From JARRQJ01 sp963761035 (GTDB lineage Bacteria; Pseudomonadota; Gammaproteobacteria; DRLM01), in assembly GCA_963761035.1 (NCBI GenBank), contig CAVXFH010000002.1, forward strand, positions 1,922,001 to 1,986,000: a DNA stretch of 64,000 nucleotides, in the 5' to 3' direction. Every line of letters begins with the position of its first letter. The first letter of the stretch is position 1. A program made the translations under genes and the position numbers. The notes beneath the pieces were generated by a model. The model was not told where the DNA came from. It worked only from the letters and a program-made list of their open reading frames with translations, and made no database searches. This document shows, piece after piece, positions 17,616-25,253 of this stretch.

Positions 17616-19208
17616 ATGGCCCATTCATTCTCCGCCGTCGATTTACCGCGCCCTTCATCCCCTGAAGCACCGCGATGGATGGCCGTGCTGGGTGAAGGAT
17701 GGCGCGGCGATGTGCTGGCGCTGATTTCCGGCGCGATTCTTCCTTTCGCCTTTGCCCCTTTCGATGCTTTCCCCTTGGCGGTAATCGCGCCGGCCTTGTT
17801 GTTCCTGCTATGGCTGGGACTGACGCCGCGGCGCGCCTTCCGCCGCGGCTATGGGTTTGGCCTGGGCATGTTCGGCGTCGGCGTCAACTGGGTCTTCGTG
17901 AGCATGTACGAATTCGGCGGGGTGAGCATGCCCCTGTCGTTGTTTCTCACCAGCGTGTTCGTCTTGTTCCTGGCCTTGTTTCCCGCACTGCTCGGTTATT
18001 GCTTGATGCGGCTTGCAAATCGCATCCGCTCCGCGCCCGGCTTGATCTTGATACTGCTCTTTCCGGCGGGGTGGGTATTGTGCGAATGGATACGCGGCTG
18101 GTTTCTGACCGGGTTTCCCTGGTTGAACCTGGGATACAGTCAAGTGGACTCGCCCCTCGCCGGCCTGGCGCCGCTGATCGGTGTTTACGGAGTATCGTTG
18201 GCCGTGGCGGTGACGGCGGGGTGCTTAGCGACGCTTGCCGTCGCGCGCCATCGCCGCAAGCGCACCGCGTTGGCGGTGGCGCTGCTCGCTTTGTGGGGCG
18301 CCGCCGCGTTGTTGAATACCTTGTATTGGACGCGGCCGGCGGGTGCACCGCTCCGCGTTACCTTGTTGCAAGGCGATATCCCACAGGATCTGAAATGGCT
18401 GCATGAACTGCGCCAGCCCACCCTGGATCTCTATACAAAATTGACCGAGGAACATTGGGACAGCCGGTTGGTTGTCTGGCCGGAAAGCGCCTTGCCGGAT
18501 ATGTATCACGAGGCCAAAGATTTCATCGACAACTTGGCGGAGAAGGCCAGGGCCCATAATACCGATTTATTGATCGGCCTCTTGTACGATGATCTGGCCA
18601 CGGGACGTTATTACAACAGTATGGTCGGCTTGGGCCGGAGCCGCCAGTTCTATCACAAACATCATCTCGTTCCCTTCACCGAATATCTACCCATGCAAAG
18701 CGTACTGGGCGGGATAGTGGACTTCATGCAGGTGCCCATGTCGGACTTCAGTAAAGGTCCGGCGTGGCAGCCGCCTTTGGCGGTCGCGGGGCAGAAGGCG
18801 GGCATCTCGATTTGCTACGAGGACGCCTTCGGCGAAGAGGTGATCCGCGCCCTGCCGGAGGCGACTTTTTTGGTGAATGTCAGTAACGATGCCTGGTTCG
18901 GTCATTCCATCGCGCCGCAACAACACCTGCAAATCGCCCAGATGCGCGCCTTGGAAACGGGGCGCCCCCTGTTGCGGGCCACCAATACCGGCATGACGGC
19001 CATCATCGATGCCCGTGGTAGGCTGCAGGCCGTGGCGCCGCAATTCACGGTGGCTGCCTTGACGGGGGAGATTCAGCCCATGCAGGGCATGACGCCGTAT
19101 GCTCGTTTCGGCAACTATCCTACAGTGATCTTGGCGATCGTGTTATTGCTCGCGGGTGGATGGCTATTGAGGCGGAAGCGACATGATTCCCTACACCGCG
19201 GCTTATGA
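17616..19208 (+). CDS. lnt: Apolipoprotein N-acyltransferase Lnt
   Basis: Inner-membrane enzyme that adds the third acyl chain to lipoproteins. The N-terminal half has six to seven membrane helices; the C-terminal half is a periplasmic nitrilase-like domain with the catalytic triad in order: Glu in WPESALPD, Lys in YHKHHLVPF, and Cys in ISICYEDAFGE. A final helix and a basic tail (LRRKRHD) complete the 530-residue protein. Last gene of the miaB-lnt block; its end overlaps by six bases the end of the convergent zinc-ribbon gene. Confidence 0.96.
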   Translation: MAHSFSAVDLPRPSSPEAPRWMAVLGEGWRGDVLALISGAILPFAFAPFDAFPLAVIAPALLFLLWLGLTPRRAFRRGYGFGLGMFGVGVNWVFVSMYEFGGVSMPLSLFLTSVFVLFLALFPALLGYCLMRLANRIRSAPGLILILLFPAGWVLCEWIRGWFLTGFPWLNLGYSQVDSPLAGLAPLIGVYGVSLAVAVTAGCLATLAVARHRRKRTALAVALLALWGAAALLNTLYWTRPAGAPLRVTLLQGDIPQDLKWLHELRQPTLDLYTKLTEEHWDSRLVVWPESALPDMYHEAKDFIDNLAEKARAHNTDLLIGLLYDDLATGRYYNSMVGLGRSRQFYHKHHLVPFTEYLPMQSVLGGIVDFMQVPMSDFSKGPAWQPPLAVAGQKAGISICYEDAFGEEVIRALPEATFLVNVSNDAWFGHSIAPQQHLQIAQMRALETGRPLLRATNTGMTAIIDARGRLQAVAPQFTVAALTGEIQPMQGMTPYARFGNYPTVILAIVLLLAGGWLLRRKRHDSLHRGL

Positions 19209-19730
19209 GTGCGGCCGACGGTAGCGGACAAACACCGTTTGCTTGCAGCGCGGGCAGGGCGGAATGTGGCCGGTGGCGTGAAAGTGCAGTATCTCGCCGC
19301 ACGCGGTGCATTGCAGGGTTCCTATGGTGGTGACTTCGCCAGTGTGATACTGGGAGGCGCGCTGCGCCCGCTGCGCCAGTTCCAAAAAGGCCAGTTTGCT
19401 TTGATCCGCCGCCGCGGTGAATGCCTCCCACAGCCGATCTTCCACCAATTCGATGTCGAATTGCAGCCAGGCGCTCAGCTCCTTACCGGTGTCCGCCAGG
19501 TATTCGCCGGCGTCTTCCAGGTCGCGCCGCAGGTAATTGCCGATCCGCTCCGCCTCTTCGCGGCTGAGTTCGCCCATTTCCACCGCCTTGTCTTTGGCCA
19601 GATCGACACTGTGTTGCAGGGCGGCCAGTGTTTTCTTCTCGGCTTTTTGTGACAGGTCTTTTACCCGTTCCATCATCCGGTTGTAGGCATGAACCAATTT
19701 TTCGCTGCTGGGCATGGGGGCGGGGGGCAT
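19203..19730 (-). CDS. ybeL: Zinc-ribbon protein YbeL (DUF1451)
   Basis: A 175-residue soluble protein with a long helical, charged N-terminal part (coiled-coil like, LSQKAEKKTLAALQHSVD) and a C-terminal zinc ribbon with CTAC and CPRC pairs. This matches the DUF1451/YbeL family, whose gene also neighbours leuS in E. coli. The start at 19730 is supported by a strong AAGAGGAG ribosome site about eight bases upstream; the frame is open further up but without a signal. Function is not known. Confidence 0.88.
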   Translation of the reverse strand: MPPAPMPSSEKLVHAYNRMMERVKDLSQKAEKKTLAALQHSVDLAKDKAVEMGELSREEAERIGNYLRRDLEDAGEYLADTGKELSAWLQFDIELVEDRLWEAFTAAADQSKLAFLELAQRAQRASQYHTGEVTTIGTLQCTACGEILHFHATGHIPPCPRCKQTVFVRYRRPHS

Positions 19731-19872
19731 GGAATTCACTCCTCTTGAAACTGGAGTGTAGTGTGACCTAGTAGCGCCGCGATGAAAAGCCTGTTGCAGG
19801 CGCGTGTTGTTAGGCCTGGCGGCCCTACGGTATCCTTGCACCTCATAATAATGGCACCAATCGGGAAAAAAG

Positions 19873-22551
19873 ATGGACGAGTTGTACGAGCCGCAGCAGG
19901 TGGAGGAAGCCGCCCGGCGCTATTGGCAGGAAAACCGCAGTTTCGAGGTCAAGGAAGACCCGGCGCGGGAAAAATTTTATTGCCTGTCCATGTTTCCCTA
20001 TCCCAGCGGCCGCCTGCACATGGGCCACGTGCGCAACTACACCATCGGCGACGTCATCACCCGCTATCAGCGCATGCGCGGCAAGAATGTCCTGCAGCCC
20101 ATGGGCTGGGACGCCTTCGGCCTGCCCGCCGAGAACGCCGCCATACAGAACGGCGTGCCGCCCGCCCAATGGACCTATGACAACATCGCTTACATGCGCG
20201 GCCAGTTGAAGTCGCTGGGCTTCGCCATCGACTGGCGCCGCGAACTGGCCACCTGCACGCCCGACTATTACCGCTGGAACCAGTGGCTGTTCCTGCGCAT
20301 GCTGGAGAAGGGCATCGTCTACCGCAAGACCGGCATGGTGAATTGGGATCCGGTTGATCAGACCGTGCTCGCCAACGAGCAGGTCATCGATGGCCGCGGC
20401 TGGCGCACCGGCGCACCGGTGGAAAAGCGCGAGATCCCCATGTACTACATGGCGATCACCCGTTACGCCGAAGAACTGCTGGCCGACCTCGATCTGCTGG
20501 GCGACTGGCCGGAGCAAGTTCGGTTGATGCAGCAGAACTGGATCGGCAAGAGCCGCGGCGTGCGGGTCGGTTTCCCCCACGATATCGCCGGCGGCGGCGT
20601 GCTGCGGGTGTTCACCACCCGCGCCGACACGCTGATGGGCGTCACTTACGTGGCGGTGGCCGCCGAACACCCCTTGGCCTTACATGCGGCGCAAAGCAAC
20701 CCCGAACTCGCCGCCTTCATCGAAGAATGCAAGCATGGCGGCGTCACCGAGGCGGAGATCGCCACCCAGGAAAAGAAGGGCATGGCCACCGGCCTGTTCG
20801 TCAGCCATCCGCTCACCGGCGAAAAGCTGCCGCTGTGGGTGGCTAACTATGTGCTAATGGGCTACGGCGAGGGCGCGGTGATGGCGGTGCCGGCGCATGA
20901 TGAGCGCGACTTTGAGTTTGCCAAGAAATACAACTTGCCGATTAAGCCGGTAATAGCCCCTGCTCATTGGAATATAAAAAATGTTGAGAATTTTTGGCAT
21001 ACAACATCGGATAAGGGGGACTTTCCGGCACTGGTTTATAAGGGAGAGCAACTTGAAGAATTGAATTGGTATGACTGGTTAAGCATCTTTGCTCAATATG
21101 GCATATGCATTAATTCCGACAAATACGACGGCATGAACTTTGAGCAAGCAGTTGACGCAATCGCCGCTGATCTTTCCGCCAAAAATTTAGGTGAGAAGCG
21201 GGTCACCTGGCGGCTGCGCGACTGGGGAATCTCGCGCCAGCGCTATTGGGGCACGCCCATCCCCATTATCAAGTGCGCCCGGTGCGGCGACGTGCCGGTG
21301 CCGGACGATCAGTTACCGGTGGTGTTACCCGAGGACCTGGTGCCGGACGGCTCCGGCAATCCGCTGCACAAGTCCGCGGCGTTTCTGGATTGCGCATGTC
21401 CCAAGTGCGGCGGCGCCGCGCAGCGCGAGACCGACACCATGGATACCTTCGTCGATTCGTCCTGGTATTTCTTCCGTTACGCCAGTTACGACGGCAAGAC
21501 CATGGTGGATGCGCGCGCCGATTACTGGATGCCGGTGGACCAATACATCGGCGGCATCGAGCACGCGATTTTGCATTTACTCTACTCGCGTTTCTGGACC
21601 AAGGTGATGTGCGATCTGGGATTGACGAAGGTGCGCGAGCCCTTCGCCAAACTGCTTACCCAGGGCATGGTGCTCAACCATATCTTCTTCCGCAAGGGCG
21701 CTGCCTCCGGCATCACCTATTATTCGCCGGACGACGTGGAGTTGAAGCGCGACGCCCAGGGCAAGATTATTTCCGCCACCGCGAAGAGCGACGGCCAAGC
21801 GGTGGAATACGGCGGCATCGGCACCATGTCCAAATCGAAGAAGAACGGCGTGGATCCGCAGGACTTGGTGGCCCGCTACGGCGCCGATACCGTGCGCCTG
21901 TTCATGATGTTCGCCGCGCCGCCGGAGATGACCCTGGAATGGAACGACGCCGGCGTGGAAGGGGCGCAGCGATTTCTCAAGCGCCTGTGGAAATTGACGG
22001 CGATGCATGTAAATCGCGGCACCGCGCCGTGCCTTGATGTCTCAGAGCTGAGCGACTCGCAGCGCGCCGTGCGCAATCAAGTGCATCAGACCATCGCCAA
22101 GGCCGGCGACGACGTGGGGCGGCGTTACACCTTCAATACCGCTATCGCCGCCAACATGGAGCTCATCAATACCCTCTATAAGTTCGAAGACGATACGCCG
22201 CAGGGCCGGGCCGTGATGCAGGAAGCCCTGGATGCGGTAACGTTGCTGCTCGCGCCCATCGTGCCGCATATCTGTCATGCCCTGTGGCGGGCTCTGGGCC
22301 GCGGCGGCGCCGTACTCGATCAGTCTTGGCCCGTGGCCGACGAATCCGCCTTGGCGCGCGATGTAGTCGAGCTGGTGATTCAGGTCAACGGCAAGCTCCG
22401 CGGCCGCATCAATGTCGCGGCCGGAGCAAGTAAAACCGAAATCGAGGGAGCCGCCCTCGCCGAAGAGAACGTCCGGCGCTTCGTGGCGGGCAAGGCGGTG
22501 AAAAAGGTTGTGGTAGTGCCGGGGCGTCTGGTGAATATTGTCGTTCAGTAG
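19873..22551 (+). CDS. leuS: Leucyl-tRNA synthetase LeuRS, with an unusual internal patch
   Basis: Charges tRNA-Leu. Class I motifs are present: HMGH in the N-terminus and MSKSKKNG near 655; the residue before Met in the second motif is Thr where Lys is common. The CP1 editing domain shows the T-rich FTTRADTLMG and the AVPAHDERDFEFA segment. At 892 residues it is about 30 longer than the E. coli enzyme. The extra length lies between AVPAHDERDFEFA and RLRDWGISRQRYWG, in a segment whose DNA (about 20930-21190) is far AT-richer and uses different codons than the rest. The frame stays open, so the enzyme should be functional. Followed by lptE and holA as in many relatives. Confidence 0.97.
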   Translation: MDELYEPQQVEEAARRYWQENRSFEVKEDPAREKFYCLSMFPYPSGRLHMGHVRNYTIGDVITRYQRMRGKNVLQPMGWDAFGLPAENAAIQNGVPPAQWTYDNIAYMRGQLKSLGFAIDWRRELATCTPDYYRWNQWLFLRMLEKGIVYRKTGMVNWDPVDQTVLANEQVIDGRGWRTGAPVEKREIPMYYMAITRYAEELLADLDLLGDWPEQVRLMQQNWIGKSRGVRVGFPHDIAGGGVLRVFTTRADTLMGVTYVAVAAEHPLALHAAQSNPELAAFIEECKHGGVTEAEIATQEKKGMATGLFVSHPLTGEKLPLWVANYVLMGYGEGAVMAVPAHDERDFEFAKKYNLPIKPVIAPAHWNIKNVENFWHTTSDKGDFPALVYKGEQLEELNWYDWLSIFAQYGICINSDKYDGMNFEQAVDAIAADLSAKNLGEKRVTWRLRDWGISRQRYWGTPIPIIKCARCGDVPVPDDQLPVVLPEDLVPDGSGNPLHKSAAFLDCACPKCGGAAQRETDTMDTFVDSSWYFFRYASYDGKTMVDARADYWMPVDQYIGGIEHAILHLLYSRFWTKVMCDLGLTKVREPFAKLLTQGMVLNHIFFRKGAASGITYYSPDDVELKRDAQGKIISATAKSDGQAVEYGGIGTMSKSKKNGVDPQDLVARYGADTVRLFMMFAAPPEMTLEWNDAGVEGAQRFLKRLWKLTAMHVNRGTAPCLDVSELSDSQRAVRNQVHQTIAKAGDDVGRRYTFNTAIAANMELINTLYKFEDDTPQGRAVMQEALDAVTLLLAPIVPHICHALWRALGRGGAVLDQSWPVADESALARDVVELVIQVNGKLRGRINVAAGASKTEIEGAALAEENVRRFVAGKAVKKVVVVPGRLVNIVVQ
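20930..21190 (+). other. Low-G+C mosaic patch inside leuS
   Basis: By hand count 20941-21180 is about 42 percent G+C, with the first 60 bases at 35 percent, whereas flanking leuS lines are near or above 60 percent. Codons such as ATA, TTA, AAT, GTT and AAA cluster here. The patch is bounded by two of the most conserved blocks of LeuRS. Confidence 0.7.
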
Positions 22552-22561
22552 CGAGTGATGA

Positions 22562-23095
22562 GTGATAAGCACTAAGGCAAAACAAACAATCTTCCTGTCG
22601 CGGGGATTTTTTCTGCTGCTTGCCGGTTGCGGTATGTTGGTTTTGGCCGGCTGCGGATTCCATCTGCGTGGCGGCGTGATGGATCGCGTGCAACTCCCTT
22701 CGACATATCTCGCCGGCCGGGCCGGGGCGTTGCAGCAAGAGGTGCTTCATTATCTCACTGTCTCCGAGGTGCCATTAGCGCAGAGCGAGAAGGATGCGCA
22801 ATTGGTGATCGAACTGATCGGCGAGGACGTGCGGCGGCGCGTCTTGTCGGTGGGTATCGACGGCAAGGTACAGGAATACGAAGTTCTTTACACGGCTACT
22901 TATGAGGCGCGGCGTGCCGGCGGTAAGATCCTCATTCCCCGCGAGACCCTTGATGCGCAGCGCGATTATACCTTTAACGAGTCCGAGGTGCTGGCCAAGG
23001 ATGTGGAACAGGAACGTCTGGTCCAGGATATGCGCAGCGACGTGGTACGGCGATTGATGTTAAGGTTACGCGCGGCACTGAGCAAACAGCCATGA
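22562..23095 (+). CDS. lptE: LPS-assembly lipoprotein LptE
   Basis: Outer-membrane lipoprotein that plugs the LptD barrel and helps insert lipopolysaccharide. The N-terminus is a lipoprotein signal with lipobox LAGC, followed by the typical GFHLRGG. Length 177 residues is normal. The start is GTG at 22562, a few bases after the leuS stop; an internal start nearer the hydrophobic stretch is possible. Its stop overlaps the holA start (ATGA). Confidence 0.92.
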   Translation: MISTKAKQTIFLSRGFFLLLAGCGMLVLAGCGFHLRGGVMDRVQLPSTYLAGRAGALQQEVLHYLTVSEVPLAQSEKDAQLVIELIGEDVRRRVLSVGIDGKVQEYEVLYTATYEARRAGGKILIPRETLDAQRDYTFNESEVLAKDVEQERLVQDMRSDVVRRLMLRLRAALSKQP

Positions 23096-24126
23096 AGCTT
23101 AAACCCGAACAAGTCGCTGCACACCTCCAAAAGACCTTGGCGCCGGTTTATCTGATAAGCGGCGACGAACCCCTGCAAGTGGCGGAGACCTGCGACGCCA
23201 TTCGCGTCCGCGCCCGTGAGCGGGGATGCAGCGAGCGCCTGGTGTTCAATGTGGAGTCGGGTTTCGATTGGGGCGCCTTATTGCAGGCCCGCGATAGTCT
23301 GTCGTTGTTCGCCGAGCAGCGCGTAATGGAATTGCGCTTGCCCGGCGGTAAACCGGGTGAAGCGGGGGCCAAGGCGCTTGTGGAATATGTCAGATCGCCG
23401 GCCGCGGGGGATGTGCTGCTGGTGATCAGCGGAAAAATCGATAAGGACGCGCAACGCGGCAAGTGGTTTACGGCCTTGGAGCAGGCCGGTGTTGTGATAC
23501 AGATATGGCCGATAAATGTCGCGCAATTGCCGGCATGGATCGAACGGCGCATGCTAACCAAGGGTTTGCGGCCCAGCGCCGAAGCGGTGACGCTGCTGGC
23601 GGAGCGGATGGAGGGAAATCTGCTGGCCTGCGCCCAGGAGATAGAAAAATTGTTATTGCTGCATGGTGAGGGCACGGTGGACGCAGCGGCAGTGACCGCC
23701 GCCGTGGCGAACAGCGCTCGATACAGCGTGTATGATTTGGTGGATCGCGCCATGGCCGGGGAGGGCGCCGCGGTGACGCGCATCTTGCGCGGCTTGCAAG
23801 GCGAGGGCGAGGAAACGGTGCTGGTGTTATGGGCCTTGTGCCGGGAAATCCGCGGTCTGGCGAACATGGTCGACGAGCTACGGCAGGGAACGGCGATGGA
23901 TCAAGTGCTCTATAAGAATAAAGTTTGGGAGAACCGCAAGCCCCTGGTGCGCAACGCCCTCAAGCGGTGCTCGTCACGAAGGTTGCGGCAACTGCTGCGC
24001 CTGGCGGGAAGGGCGGACTGTGTCATCAAGGGCATGGCGTCAGGCGATGCCTGGGACGAGTTGATGCAGGTGGCGCTCGGTTTGGCGGGGATCGCCGTGG
24101 TGCAGCGCCGCGCGGCGATTTCGTGA
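23092..24126 (+). CDS. holA: DNA polymerase III delta subunit HolA
   Basis: The clamp-loader subunit that opens the beta sliding clamp. The 344-residue protein shows the PVYLISGDEPLQ opening, a degenerate AAA+ fold, and the middle motif DLVDRAMAG. It is the third gene of the leuS-lptE-holA unit. In several relatives the next genes would be those for proline and NAD synthesis; here a 6 kb accessory stretch comes between. Confidence 0.95.
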   Translation: MKLKPEQVAAHLQKTLAPVYLISGDEPLQVAETCDAIRVRARERGCSERLVFNVESGFDWGALLQARDSLSLFAEQRVMELRLPGGKPGEAGAKALVEYVRSPAAGDVLLVISGKIDKDAQRGKWFTALEQAGVVIQIWPINVAQLPAWIERRMLTKGLRPSAEAVTLLAERMEGNLLACAQEIEKLLLLHGEGTVDAAAVTAAVANSARYSVYDLVDRAMAGEGAAVTRILRGLQGEGEETVLVLWALCREIRGLANMVDELRQGTAMDQVLYKNKVWENRKPLVRNALKRCSSRRLRQLLRLAGRADCVIKGMASGDAWDELMQVALGLAGIAVVQRRAAIS

Positions 24127-24159
24127 GCCGAACGGCGCTCAATCGATGGTTTTAAGGAA

Positions 24160-24603
24160 TTAGAGCTCGGCGCGGCTGACCCAATTGGCCGCCCGGGTAA
24201 TGAGGAACAGTCGCCGCAGGGTTATCCCCATGCCGATCAGTCCTATGAATATCATCGCGATATTCAGGGACTGAACAATGCCGCCGACGTTGCTGGCCCT
24301 CAGGGCAAATACGCAACCCAACCCAAACACAAAGGCGCCGGCGCCCATGAGCAGGATGTCATTGGTGCCGTCGATTTGCGCCGTCTTGCCCTTATCGAGA
24401 TTTTTTACCGCCAAGGCATGAAAAACGTCGTTCCGCAGTTCGCCGGCCACTAGGATGTCGTCGCCCCCCTTGCCGACGCTGCTGACCAGATCGCTGTAGA
24501 CCTTGATGTTGTATTCGTATTTGCCGACATGGCAATCCGCCGCGCCATGCTTGCCCGCCGATGTTACGTCCTTTACGTGACCGCGCAGCAACTGTAATGA
24601 CAT
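24160..24603 (-). CDS. Hypothetical protein with two C-terminal membrane helices
   Basis: I do not recognise this 147-residue protein. The first 80 residues look like a soluble, beta-rich domain with a conserved-looking KVYSDLVSSVGKGGDDILVAG; two hydrophobic helices follow (about 83-101 and 113-128), then a short basic tail. A GGGAGA ribosome site precedes the ATG at 24603. It converges with holA and has no operon partner. Compositional fit with neighbours suggests a real gene, but no function can be given. Confidence 0.6.
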   Translation of the reverse strand: MSLQLLRGHVKDVTSAGKHGAADCHVGKYEYNIKVYSDLVSSVGKGGDDILVAGELRNDVFHALAVKNLDKGKTAQIDGTNDILLMGAGAFVFGLGCVFALRASNVGGIVQSLNIAMIFIGLIGMGITLRRLFLITRAANWVSRAEL

Positions 24604-24899
24604 GTCGCTCTCCCGCTGATTAAAATGGATTGCCCTGATCTAATTCTGATAGTAGCTACACTGCGGACTGCGATTAATTCCCTTAAGACGGAACTATCTC
24701 GATATTCGCTGACGATTGTAAGGGAAAACGAGGTCATATTCCCAGTGAAATATTACCCTAGATCCGCCATGCAATGAACCCTGGCTGCGCCGCGGTCCCC
24801 GCCCATCGGCGCATAGACGCGAAAAAGATCGAGTCGCCAGGTTATCGCCGGCCAATCACTAGCCTTTAAGAAGAAACCGATCGGCGTAACACCGGACAT
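24604..24899. other. Non-coding gap
   Basis: Nearly 300 bases between two leftward genes. I see no open frame with support, no clear terminator and no repeat. Confidence 0.4.
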
Positions 24900-25202
24900 C
24901 TAGAGCACGGCGGAAAATCCCTCAAACTGCGGCGGTCCCAGGTAAATGCCCTTGGCGGCGCCTGCTTGGCCGTGGGCCTTGTGAAACGCCTCGGAGCGAG
25001 TCCAGTTTTCGAAGGCCTGTTGCGATTCCCAGATAGAGTGGGAGGCAAACAAGGTGTGGTCGTCGAACACCGGGCCCTTGAGCAGATGAAATTCGCGGAA
25101 ACCGGGCGCTTCATTGAGATAGGTCTTGCGATTTTTCCAAACGGCGATGAACGCTTCCTCATGGCCCTTGACGATTTTGAATCTATTCATGGCTACATAC
25201 AT
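24900..25202 (-). CDS. IsdG-like antibiotic biosynthesis monooxygenase-family protein (possible haem oxygenase)
   Basis: A 100-residue ABM-fold protein. Residues Asn6, Trp67 and His77 fall at almost exactly the positions of the Asn-Trp-His triad of IsdG/IsdI haem-degrading monooxygenases, and the SIWES and WTRSEAFHKAH segments match that group. This suggests oxygen-dependent opening of haem and iron release in the cytosol, but the family also contains enzymes with other roles, so the function is inferred. Divergent from the SelO-like gene with only about 50 bases between starts, so the two may share control. Confidence 0.8.
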   Translation of the reverse strand: MYVAMNRFKIVKGHEEAFIAVWKNRKTYLNEAPGFREFHLLKGPVFDDHTLFASHSIWESQQAFENWTRSEAFHKAHGQAGAAKGIYLGPPQFEGFSAVL

Positions 25203-25253
25203 AGATACCTCATTTCCAAGTAAATATTAAACGATCGCCCTGATGTACCGATA

